A model generated the notes under the pieces. That model was not told the origin of the DNA. It saw only the letters and a list, made by a program, of their open reading frames with translations, and searched no databases. Of a DNA stretch of 64,000 nucleotides, positions 45,176 through 55,776 are shown piece by piece. A program made the position numbers and the translations under genes. Each line of letters begins with the position of its first letter. The first letter of the stretch is position 1. Source of the DNA: Benincasa hispida (Eukaryota; Streptophyta; Magnoliopsida; Cucurbitales; Cucurbitaceae); contig NC_052349.1 in the NCBI RefSeq assembly GCF_009727055.1, forward strand, positions 49,954,117-50,018,116, read 5' to 3'.

Positions 45176-45440
45176 TGCTTGAGAAAGAATTGTAAGAAGA
45201 AAAGGAGAGTGAGTTGGCTAAGGAAGAAGTCCACGCGGTGATTAAGACTGGCCCTATTTTCGAGTCTTTGAATTTAAGTGAAAGAGAAGCAACAAAGATA
45301 AGACCATCATTGGAAGAGCCCCCTATCCTAGGGTTGAAAGCTTTATTGGTGCATCTCCAATACACATATTTAGGCGATAATGACACTCTGTCAGCCATTA
45401 TCTCTACCATATTGAGTGCAAATGATGAGATGCCCTTGCT
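45176..45440 (+). pseudogene. Athila-like pol, N-terminal part before LTR D
   Basis: LEEPPILGLKALLVHLQYTY, LGDNDTLSAIISTILSANDE, MPLL lead into the RT. The frame stops at the LTR D insertion and resumes at 48600 (MLKKHMKAIGWTLADIQ). Confidence 0.82.
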
Positions 45441-45879
45441 TGTGAAACCCGGATTTCCATTATTCCTACTTAAGCAGGTGTTAAAAGGAATTAACTAAGT
45501 GAAATTTAAATCCTATGTTGAAGTGAAGGAAATTTCTAAGTGTTGAATAGATTTTCCTTGAGTAGTTTTGAGTTAAGTTTTAATGATGAAATTTGGCTAA
45601 GTGTAAAGTCAAAAGGACCCATGCGTTAAGAGTTAAGGGACATTAATGCATAAGTTGAAAAGGGTAGGACGCATGATTGGCTGAAGTAATGGCAAGAGGC
45701 ATTGCCAAGAGTTGTCATGCATTGGAAGCCAAAGAGAAAAATGACTAAGTGTTGGACTATGCGTTGATATGGTGGCATGCGTTGGTCATGAAGTATTGAG
45801 AGGTTACTTGGGCATGGAGAGAGGCTGAAGTATGGCCAAGAACAACGCATACGGCTGCTAAATTTTTTGAGAGGTTAGA

Positions 45880-46500
45880 ACAACGCATGCGACAACCTCA
45901 AGTTGCGCATCCAAGGGCGCTGGACGTTGGATGCGATGGATGCGATGGATAGAGGCATGCGGCGATGGAGGCAGGTGTGATGGATGCGTTGGACGCGACA
46001 GTATGCGACCAAAGGGTTGCGATGGTAGTGCTATGCGTTGGTGTCACACGGTGATGCTATGCGAGGGTGCTATGCGTTGATGACATGCGGTAGTGCTATG
46101 CGTTGATGACATGGGATGGTGCTATGCGTTGTGCAGCCAAAGGCATGCGTTGATGCAAGGGCATGCAGTGCAAGGGTATGCGGTGATGCGAGGGCATGCG
46201 ATACAAGGGTATGCGGTGATGCGAGGGCATGCGGTGCCACGAGTATGCAGTGATGCGGCCTATGGTATGTGGCCGAAGGGATGCGGCCGATGGTATGCGC
46301 AACATGCGCCAAAGGAATGCGTTGGTAATATGGGATGGAAGCATGCAGCCGAAGGAATGCATTGGAGGCATGCAACAGAAGGAATGCGTTGGTTGTATGT
46401 GCTGATGCGGCAGTGGCATGCAGTGATGCTGCATGATGGATGCGATGGATATGATGGATGTGGCGGCCTTGCTAAGGTATAAGCTATGCAATGGAATGAG
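45880..46500 (+). repeat. GCATGCG-rich tandem repeats in U3 of LTR D
   Basis: Dense ATGCGTTGG, GGTGATGCG, GGGCATGCG and AAGGGTATGCGG words, in parts as a tandem of about 33 bp (GCGAGGGCATGCG...GGGTATGCGGTGAT at 46153-46250). It lies upstream of the TATA box. Confidence 0.8.
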
Positions 46501-47020
46501 TTAAGGTGGAAGCATAGTGATTCGTCCTTGCGTTGTAAGGTTTACGGTAACAAGGTTAATGAGGTGGGTTGCGTTGGTCATAAGAGATGTGTTAGCAAGA
46601 ACCTAGGCGATGGTGAGCTATGACTTGAGGTGTTGAGTTGAGAACCAAGTTGAACCAAAGGTTGCTATGCGTTGGTGATATGCTATGTGTTGGTAATATG
46701 CTATGCGTTGGATATCCGAGGCTAATAGTATGCGTTGAAAAGGGTGTTGGTCATCATCCTATTTGAACGCATATTGAGTTGGATGGACGCATATGAAGAA
46801 CGTCATCCAGATATGTGGATTGCTAGGAGGGAGTCTTAAGCTGTAAGCAAATGAAGTGGATGCATAAGAAGACATGCAAAGTTGAGGGCTATGCATTGGT
46901 AAAAGGGGAGCAAGACACCTTGGGTTGCGCTGATGCAACATTGCGTTGATAGTGTGGGGAAGAGACACTTGAACGTGTGGCCAAGTAGGAGGTGTCGGCC
47001 TTAGAGAAATCTTGGATGCC

Positions 47021-47028
47021 TATAAGTA
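47021..47028 (+). promoter_or_regulatory. TATA box of solo LTR D
   Basis: TATAAGTA in GCCTATAAGTAGGGCC, about 1580 bp from the LTR start. Confidence 0.55.
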
Positions 47029-48599
47029 GGGCCAAGGACTTCAGATGAGAACTCAAATTCTCTTCAAAGGACATAAAGAAGAGTGTATTGGGAGGAGACT
47101 GCGTTGATAGCAAGACCATGCGTTGGTCAAGAGGTTCTAAGAGGGGAGATGCTGTCAGACAAAAAGGACAAGAAGTAGCATCAGCTTGGGACGAGGAGTT
47201 CTCCCAGAATACTCGTGTGTTTGGAGTGATTCTAAAGCCATCTGAAAGCTAGGAGAGTCTACTTTTTAGGGTAAAGCTGCTGGAGAAGAAGCTCTAAGGA
47301 ATCGGGCTAGAGAATGAGGAAAAGACAAAAGGGTCAAGCTGTCAGGTAATCTAAGCTAGTCTTGATATTTTGAGTTTCCAGCCAAACCACGAGAAGTTAT
47401 GAGCTAATATTTTGAGGTAAGCTTCGTGAGACATTTTAGAACATGATTGCAGAAGGAAGTATCTTAAAATAAGTTTTAGAACTATGAGTAATCTAAGCTG
47501 ATAATTGAATCTAGAATTTAGGGTTCAAAAGGGAACCAAAGAGGCCTAAGGAACTTCGGAAAGGAAAGTTCCTAACCAACCAAGGTGAGTGGTTATTGTG
47601 TTGTTGTATTGTTGATGAAATTTATATATATAGGTAAATATATATAGGGGATAATGTTAAATTGGCATGATCAGGGATATATGTTTATCTTGTTACTATG
47701 ATTGTTAAGATATTGTTTGTATGCTTGTTTTGGAAACTGAAATTGTACCCGGGATATATAGTTAGCATGCTTGAAAAGGTACTTGGCAGGAAAATATAGT
47801 CGGCTTCGGCTGGTGAGAAATGATAGTCGATGATGACCAGTGGGAAATATAGTCAAGTTACCTAAGCATAGCTAGTGGGAAAATAGTCGATGTGCACATT
47901 GGTGGGATAATAGGGTATAGGGAAAGTTTCCACAGGAATTGTTGTTGCCTTAGTATACGTGTAAAATTGCTGGGGAAAATGTATGATCATGCCAAGGATA
48001 ACCAGCAGTAAAGCTGGGGATGTTCATATTATGTAATAACCAGCGATCAAGCTGGGGTTGATTGTTTTAACCAGCAGTTAAGCTGGGGATAATCCAGCGG
48101 TCTGGCTGGAGAAATAATTGTGAACTTGTGGTAATATTCTTGTTGAATATGCATTGATTTCCAAAAAGTATATTTCTATAGTCAAAGTTATTTGTTTATC
48201 TAAAGGCACCACTCATTGGGCTTTATAGCTCATGTTTTCCATGTTTTATGTTTTACACCCCCCCTCCAGGTAGCGAAAGGTGAGAAGTTCCAGGGTGCTA
48301 CTAAGGTCAAGGTCTACCACAAGTCACAGTTACACTTCCAGAGGGTTTTACAGTTATTGTTGTTGTTGTTGTTAGTCTTGGAGATGTATAAACATTACAT
48401 TGTTGAAATAAAATGGGTCTACTTAATCAGTTATTATTTACCTCATTGACTTAAACAGTTGGTTGTTGAATTTGTTTCATTTGTATCAAAGTTATTTCCG
48501 CAAGAGTTATTAAGCAGTAAGTGTCAACAAAAGGGTTGATAACTGCTGCAGTCATGTCCTTTCCTAGGCTCAAAAAGTAGTCTGGGGCGGGGTGTGACA

Positions 48600-49400
48600 C
48601 TGCTGTAGATGCTGAAAAAGCATATGAAGGCCATTGGATGGACTTTGGCCGATATACAAAGAACCAGCCCCTCATACTACATGCATAAGATTTAGTTAGA
48701 GGAAGGGAAGGAAGGCTCTATGGAAAGACAGTGTAGGCTTAATCTAGCCATGCATGAGGTGGTTAAGAAAGAAATAATAAAATGGCTTGACGCATAGGTC
48801 ATTTACCCCATTTCTGATAGCAGCTAGGTAAGCCCAGTGCAATACGTGCCAAAAAAGGGAGGAATGCCGGTTGTAGCCAATAGTAAGAATGAGCTAATTT
48901 CTACAAGGACTGTGACTAGATGGAAGATATGTATGGATTACCAAAAGTTGAATCTGACAACAAAGAAGGATCATTTTCCACTACCATTTATTGACCAATG
49001 TTAGATAGGCTTGCAGGGAACAATTTTCTTTTCTTTTTAGACAGATATTACAAATATAATCAAATAGTTATCACACTAGAGGACCAAGAGAAAACAACGT
49101 TCACGTACTCTTTTGGCACATTCGCCTTTCGGTGCATGCCCTCTAGGCTCTATAATGCGCTTAGGGCCTTCCAGAGGTGTATGATGGCAATATTTTCAGA
49201 CTTTCTGGAACAGTTTGTAGAGGTCATCATGGATGATTTCTCTATTTTTGGTAACACATATAACACATGCCTTGAGAAATTGGAGAAAGTATTAAATTGT
49301 TGTGAAGATTGAGAAATTGGAGAAAGTATTAAATTGTTGTGAAGATGCCAACCTTGTCCTCAATAGGGAGAAATGCCACTTTATGGTGACATATGGCATT
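48600..49400 (+). pseudogene. Athila-like reverse transcriptase, first part
   Basis: MLKKHMKAIGWTLADIQRTS, LNLAMHEVVKKEIIKWLDA, SPVQYVPKKGGMPVV, then GNNFLFFLDRYYKYNQIVIT, TFTYSFGTFAFRCMPSRLYN and the catalytic VIMDDFSIFG (I-M-D-D at 49226-49237, both Asp intact). A 37-bp tandem duplication at 49274-49347 shifts the frame. The frame then runs into the insertion at 49401 (HFMVTYG). Confidence 0.85.
49274..49347 (+). repeat. 37-bp tandem duplication in the RT
   Basis: GAGAAATTGGAGAAAGTATT plus 17 bases, twice in a row (49274-49310, 49311-49347). 37 is not a multiple of three. Confidence 0.9.
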
Positions 49401-50913
49401 TGTTGGGTTTTATGTCCTAAAACTCGTGGTTTGTAAACAATAAACTCATTCTGTAAATTGATAAAGTTGCTATTGAATATATGAATTGCTTATTTCGTTT
49501 TAGAAATAAGTCCAATAAACTAAAAGATCCATGACTATTACATGAGTACTTGAACTTTATGTGGAGACATAAGAGTGGATCAGGTTCGAATAAATAGTCA
49601 AAATGATCTATAGTATACGAATAAGTTTGAGCGCCTTATTTGGTAATACTATCGGATGCGGCCCACTCTATAGTTGTTACAAGGAGTTGTAAAGTGCTAC
49701 AAACGAAGTGATCTTGATTCGTTCATGTGGTGACATGAAGGGTGTTGGCATCCTGTGCAATGAGTTTGCATAAGATTGGACCAAGAAATAAGTCATTCTT
49801 ACTTTATAACGCTATTTACTATTTAAGACTGACTATTTCAAAATGATGACCTAGGTAACTTGACCTTAATCCTGAGTTAACTATGAACTCCTATTTATTT
49901 AGGATTATCCTTAGTTTTGCATGGGTGAGGGTTGGTTCAATAGTGTCGGTTCAATAAGCCTTCCATTTCAGGGGTAAGACCGGGTAGATAGCTGGGGACA
50001 TAGGATACAAGATGAAATTCACTCCTACCCGCTTTCAGGAATAGTAGAAAGGTTTAGATATATTTTGTGTCCATATGATATAACCATGATTAGTAAGCTA
50101 ATCCTTCACAGGTTGTTCGTAATCTCAGCTGGGTCATAAAAATCGTTTTATCCCCGAGAATACATCTTATTCCTTCAGTTCCACTGATCCTCTAATGAAC
50201 AATTGGTTTAAGGTCCAACCTATAAACTGAACCCCTCTCGGGCTAATGAGAGGGTGGGGCCCCATGTTCAAGACCTGGATTCAATACTAAAGGGAACAAC
50301 CTATCTACTATGCCTATAACAAGTAGGAGTGAATTTCGTCTTGCACTCTATGTTTCCAGCTATCTACCTGATCTTACCCCTAAAATGGGAGGCTTATTGG
50401 GCCAGCGATAATGAGCTGCCCTCACCTATGCAGATCTAAGGATAATTCCAAGTGAACAGGAGTTCATAGTTAGCTCAGGATTAAGATAAAGTTACCTAGG
50501 TCATCAATTAACGAAATAGTTAGTTTTATACATTAAACGACATTTAGAACTTAAAAAGTGACTATTTCATGGTTCAGTCTTATGTAGGATGCCCCCATTT
50601 TCATGTCTCCACATGAATGGTTTAGGATCACATCGTTTGTACTAACTAAAAAAATGGACCGCATCCATAGTGTCCCCAGAATAAGGCGCCCAACCTTATT
50701 CATATACTATAGACCATTTTGGCTATGTATATTTGAACTTGATCCACATTTATGTCACTACATAAAGTTCAAACTAAACTTAATAGTCTCGGAACCTCAG
50801 TTTGTTGGATTCATGAATATAGAATTTAAATTTACTAAAGATTTTCAATAACAACTTTATTGAACAAGAATATGATATTACAAACTACGAGTTTTAGGAC
50901 ATAAAATCCAACA
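49401..50913. repeat. Large inverted repeat of two LTR-like arms
   Basis: The left arm (49401 to about 50120) starts TGTTGGGTTTTATGTCCTAA. The right arm (about 50130-50913), read in reverse complement, starts TGTTGGATTTTATGTCCTAA and follows the same order (GTGGAGACAT / ACTTTATGT, GATGACCTAGGTAACTT, AACTATGAACTCCT, GGGGTAAGA, AGATAGCTGG, GAAATTCACTCCTAC). The arms differ in detail, so they are two diverged copies in head-to-head order. Confidence 0.82.
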
Positions 50914-50966
50914 GTTTTGTGCTGTTTACTTGTACCCCCCACTTCGCTTTAGGACAAGTGGGAGAT

Positions 50967-53055
50967 TGTTGGGGCTTATGCCCTAAAGTCTCGTGTCCTG
51001 TAGTTTGTAAACAACTTTGCACGAACACTTATGATGTATAATATAAATGATATTTACTTCACTATTTGACTTTGCACATTTAGATGTTTTTTGTTTTACC
51101 ACAAACCAATAAACTTAATATCCCTGGCTGTATTTATGTAACTTAAGCATGTATGTAGTGACATACAAGTGAATCATGTCTTAAGTGACAACAAAAATAG
51201 TCTGTAGTATATGGATATAGGAGGGAAACCTTATCTTGGTAACACTACGGACGTGGCCTGCTTTGTGGAATTGTTACAAATGTTGTGACTTGTCACAAAT
51301 GGTCTGATCCTGATCATTTGTGCAGTGGACATGCGAGCAGGGGTGTCCTATACAAAGAGTTTGTATAAGACTTGACCTTGAAGTGTTAATGTCTTGTCAT
51401 ATAACACCGTTCATGACTGAGACTTCACTTCACTAGGATGACCATAGGTAACATAACCTCAATCCTGAGTGAGTTGAGAACTCCTATCATTGAGCGCGGT
51501 CCTTTGATTTGCATGGGTGCGAGTGACCAGAACGTCGACTCAAACCTACCATTTTGGGGATTCGTTTGTTTGAGACTTGGGAACTCAGCTTCACAAGATG
51601 GACTTCACTCCTTCTCCAAAGTAGGGGTAAGTAGATAGATTGCTCTCTTAGGGCTAATCCCGGGACTTGAACGATGTGGTGCCACACACCTTCTCATAGC
51701 CCGAGAGGTGTTCACACATAGTAGGACTATGTTATATTGTTCATTAGAGGGAGATGTAATTGCAAGGGCAAAACGGTAAATTGTCCTGCTGTAATTACGA
51801 GCATCTGTGAAGGGTCATCGTACTGATGATTGATTATATTCAATGGACATAGAAATATGTCTATCGAAAGAAGAGTTCAACTATCGGTCTTCAGTGGAAT
51901 GTCTGGCAGTTAACGGATGGTGGATATCGTGACTAAAGAGTTTAGTCAGCTATTCACGTACCGTTGGAGCTTCGAGCCATAGGTCCATAAAGTCCCCTTG
52001 GTAACTTGGATACAAGTTGAGAGTCAGTTTTTGGGTCAATTTGAATGTTCAAATTGACAAGAGGGAGTTTGATTATATATGATATAATTGAACGAGTTAA
52101 TTAAATATGATACAATTAACTTTATATATGAGATACATTAATTTGGAGAAAATTGGATATAAATATGATTTATATCTAGTAGAGAAAAATATTATAACTA
52201 ATATATGATATTAATTTATATGTTTTGATATGATAAGATCACATTCATTGGACGGTTATAAAGAAAAGGGATGGCATCTCTTCTGTTCTAAATAACAAAT
52301 GAGTGTATTATAAATAGCTGACGGTGTGGAGGAGTCATAGGTGCAGACATTGTGTTAAAGAAAGTGTCATCGTTTAGAAAATCAGTACCTATATGATAGT
52401 GACTGCACAATCGCTTACATATATGATATTGCTAAGTAATCGCTTACCGATTACATCGTCGCACGCTATTAACTAAACGATCGTTTACCTTTTCCTAAGC
52501 GATCATTTAGCTCCTGATATTTACTAAACGATCGTATAGACGATCGCTTAGTTTTTCCTACGCGATTGTTTGGACGATCGCTCATCCTTTTCCTATACGA
52601 TCGTTTAGACGATTGCTTACCTTTTCCTACACGATCGTTTAGACGATCGCTTACTTTTTCCTACACGATCGTATACTTTAACTAAACGATCAAGCATCTT
52701 GTCTATATGACAGACGACCTCATCTCCCACTTGCTTGATCGTTGTGTACGGTCTCTCTTCCTCCTTCCCTCTACCAAATCCGAACAAAGCTCACACTTTG
52801 GATTCTCATTCCAAGAATACTGAGGGCTCTGAGTAATGGTGTCTTCTCTGTTTCCTTCTGTCCAAATGGTGATTGTTCGAGGTAGACGGATGGGTTTTAG
52901 ACTCGTTGTGAAGACGAAATCTTCATCTGGTATGATCTCTTAATCTCTTTAGCAGTATGAATACATATTAGTATGTTTTGAATGTATATGTGGTAATTCT
53001 ATCACAATGAATTGGAAAGATCTACTTCCGCTCGTAGGTTCTCTTGAATAAGAGT
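50967..53055 (+). mobile_element. Copia-type LTR (3' LTR or solo remnant)
   Basis: Starts TGTTGGGGCTTATGCCCTAA directly after the purine tract GACAAGTGGGAGAT, as a 3' LTR would. It aligns with the 5' LTR of the right-hand copia (55777-57766): CATGCGAGC, ACCTCAATCCTGAGTGAGTT, CTACCATTTTGGGGATTCGT, GGTCATCGTACTG, CCGTTGGAGCTT. A TATA box (TATAAATAG) lies near 52310. Confidence 0.8.
52430..52700. repeat. ACGATCGT motif array in copia LTR leader
   Basis: Eight exact CGATCG sites and several one-base variants, in units of about 34 bp such as CTACACGATCGTTTAGACGA + TCGCTTACCTTTTC. It lies about 120 bp downstream of the TATA box, so it should be in the transcribed leader. Confidence 0.88.
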
Positions 53056-53159
53056 TTCTTTAGATACGCCATGAACATGCTTAATTTGATGTCAAAATTG
53101 AGGAATTAGAATGCTTAATATTCTTGTTTTCTTTCATTGCATGTTTTTGTAAACCAACA

Positions 53160-53910
53160 GCATAGTTTTGGGACATAAAGTCTCCAAAGCAGGACTTGAA
53201 GTGAATGCCAACAAGATTGATGCAATCGCCAAGCTCTCTACACCCGTAAATATTAAAACCTTGAGAAGTTTTTTGGGTCATGCGAGATTCTATAGCTTAA
53301 ATGTGCTCTTAGAGATAGATAGACCATACAACTTTGATGATGCTTGCATTCAAGCATTCTACAAGTTCAAGAATGCGCTGATCTCTGCATTCATTCTGGT
53401 GGCGTCAGATTGGCCGCAACCCTTTGAGTTGACGTGTGATGCGAGTAACTATTTAATGGGAGCTGTACTGGGACAAAAAAAAGGAAAGAATCCTACATCT
53501 GATCTTCTACACCAACAAAACCTTGAACGACGCCCAGGAAAATTATATGACTACTGAGAAAGAGATGTTAGCCTAGTATTTGCGGTTGACAAGTTTAGAC
53601 CATATCTGGTGGGGTCTAAAGTGGTAATCTACATTGATCACTCTGTGATCACATATCTCATGGAGAAGAAAGACAAGAAGCACATATTGATCCAATGGGT
53701 GCTTTTGTTGCAAAAATTTGATCTTGAAATCAAAGATAGAAAAGGGACTGAAAACCAAGTGGCTGACCATTTATCGAGATTGAAGAATGAGGAGATGCAT
53801 AAGAAGGAAAAAGAAATAGAAGACTACTTCCTCGATGAGAAGTTGATGCGTTTGTGCGACAAGGAAGCATGGTACACAGATATTGATAACTACTTGGTTT
53901 GCGTGTAAAC
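53160..53910 (+). pseudogene. Athila-like RT thumb and RNase H
   Basis: IVLGHKVSKAGLEVNANKID, TLRSFLGHARFYS, then FELTCDASNYLMGAVLGQKK (RNase H start with its first Asp) and, after a stop at about 53554, [20 protein letters not shown] and [10 protein letters not shown]. It degrades the RNA strand during reverse transcription. Two stops or frameshifts. Confidence 0.85.
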
Positions 53911-54618
53911 TTTGAAAAACTGCAATTTTCAACAAAAGAAGAAGCTTTTTCATGAAGAAAAATTTTATTACTGGGATGATCCATATTTGTACAGATTAGG
54001 GTCTGACTATAAAGATGATGCATGCCAGAGACAGAGGTTCATCACATCTTAGCGCTTGGACATTTTGAAGGGCAAAGGACCACGACTAAGGTCCTTTAGT
54101 GTGGCTACTTTTGGCCTACTCTATTCAAAGATATCTATGCTTATGTGGTGGCTTATGACTGATTTCAAAGAACCGATACTATATCAAACAAGAATCAAAT
54201 GTCGTTGACTTTCATTCTGCAAGTGGAACTATTTGACGTATGAGGCATCGATTTTATGGGTCCCTTCCCAACATCTTCTAGACGTCAATATATCTTATTG
54301 GCAGTTGGTTACGTCTCCAACTGGGTGGAGGCCATCTCTTGTGCTAAAAATGATGCGGCCACAATGGCTAAATTTCTAAGACGGAACATCTTCTCTCGTT
54401 TTAGGACGCCCCTACATTAACAAGCGACAAAAGTACGCACTTTATCAACTACATTATCTCTAACCTCTTTATTAAGTTTAACGTGAAACACGGGACTTCT
54501 ACTGCATATCATCCACAAACCAATGGTTAGGTGGAGGTTTTGAATCGAGAGATTAAGACCATACTTGAGAAGATGGTCAGCACCTTTTGCAAAGATTGGT
54601 CGCAAAGACTAAATGAGC
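53911..54618 (+). pseudogene. Athila-like integrase, first half
   Basis: Degraded zinc finger (HHILALGHFEGQRTT) and core pieces: IDFMGPFPTSSRRQYILLAV, GYVSNWVEAISCAKNDAATM, AKFLRRNIFSRF and TAYHPQTNG-like sequence near 54500. The frame is cut by the CACTA end at 54619. Confidence 0.78.
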
Positions 54619-55776
54619 ACTACTACAAAAATAGTGTTTCTTGACTTTTTCAAATGTCAAGAATGACTTTTCTTAACGTTTTAAAAAATGTCAAGGAAGC
54701 CAGTGTCAAGAATGTCGATTGAAAAGTGACACTTGACATTTAAAAAACGTCAAGAAACATAGACACTTGACATGTTTGAAATGTCAAGAATATGGGTGTT
54801 CTTGACAAGAAAAAAAGGTCAAGAAATTTGCTTGTGATTTGTTAGAAAAATCTACAATGTTGACATTTTTACCTATAATTGCTCATGTATTTTGATCTAA
54901 CAACTACATTTGGTATATATATGACATACATTTATCAATCAATAAATAATATACACGTATTGACAAACTTATATATCAACCAAAGACCACCGATATCTTT
55001 ATTAAAACTTAACTTCTTTAACATTGTCAATAGTACAACCTAAGGAACATAATTCTAACAGTCAACCCATATGGACATTTCCAAAACAATATAAGGAACA
55101 TAATTATAATAGTCAACCCAATATGAACAGTTTTAAAAAAAAACATTTCTAAAACTGCTATCAAAACCATCCATCAACCAACACATGTACGAATCCAAAA
55201 CTATCCCCCTCCCCCGTCCCCCCATGCATATTTGAACAATACCAAAAGATGTTACACCTATATGGATATGAAGTAAATCCAGAAATTGATCAGCCAAACA
55301 AACACATCCAAAATGACCAACCATGATCACATGTAGAAACCCAAAAATTCAACCAACTCTATTTGCACCTCGTCTAACTCGATTTATGAGTATGGTTTCC
55401 TTGTATATCTATAAACATAAAACCCAAATATTATAATGGATTCTATTTTTTTCTATGCTATTTGAAATATCGAAATTATGATAACATACCGAATCTGAGA
55501 TGACAATGCTTCTTTTGGTCATAATATCCTTCATATACCTCATGACGTAGTATCCACATTTGATGCTCCCAACTTGTAGAGGATACTACAGAGAAAAGGC
55601 CAGTAAATAAGAATGAAGTAATCCTTACACACTAGATATCTTCTTAATATGATGAATAAGTAGTCATTGTTAACCTGTACTTGCCTTTACTGTTCTCCAT
55701 AAGGTTTTCTTCCGGCCTTTTTTTTTTAATATTCTTTTGAGATTAAAACATAGCAATTGCCCTATTTGTCAAGAAA
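54619..55776 (+). mobile_element. CACTA (En/Spm-type) element end
   Basis: Starts CACTACTACAAAAATAGTG, a CACTA terminus, followed to about 54840 by subterminal repeats of TTGACATTT / ATGTCAAGAA words in both orientations. The rest is AT-rich with no transposase frame. The element is cut by the copia LTR at 55777 and its other terminus is not in the window. Confidence 0.78.

Larger units (their letters stand above)
45441..48599 (+). mobile_element. Solo LTR D, inserted in the Athila-like pol
   Basis: Starts TGTGAAACCCGG and ends GGGGCGGGGTGTGACA, with flanking 5-mers TTGCT (45436-45440) and CTGCT (48600-48604), one mismatch. Length 3159 bp. It has a TATAAGTA box at 47021-47028 and the signature CCACTCATTGGGCTTTATAG ... 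CCTCCAGGTAGCGAAAGG at 48208-48281. The last 120 bp align with LTRs A and C (AGGCAGTAAGTG-like, then GCCGTCAT-like words). Same family as LTRs A-C; no internal sequence. Confidence 0.9.
49401..53159. mobile_element. Composite insertion made of copia LTR pieces
   Basis: Starts TGTTGGGTTTTATG, ends TTTTGTAAACCAACA, and is flanked by GCATT (49396-49400) and GCATA (53160-53164). The Athila-like frame joins across it (HFMVTYG, then IVLGHKVSKAGLEV). Inside are an inverted LTR pair (49401-50913), a purine tract (50953-50966) and a copia-type LTR (50967 to about 53055). How these pieces came together is not clear. Confidence 0.75.
41031..54618 (+). mobile_element. Athila-like Ty3/gypsy element, truncated by CACTA
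   Basis: The order is 5' LTR (about 41031-42562), an aspartate-tRNA type primer site, gag, protease, RT, RNase H and integrase start, typical of Athila/Tat elements. It is split by solo LTR D at 45441-48599 and by the composite insertion 49401-53159; pol reads across both sites when they are removed. It ends where the CACTA terminus begins at 54619. The 3' LTR is not in the window. Confidence 0.85.

Noticed and set aside
46070..46491. Open frames of about 100-130 codons on both strands
   Set aside because: They lie in the U3 tandem repeats of solo LTR D and consist of His/Met/Pro-rich repeats.
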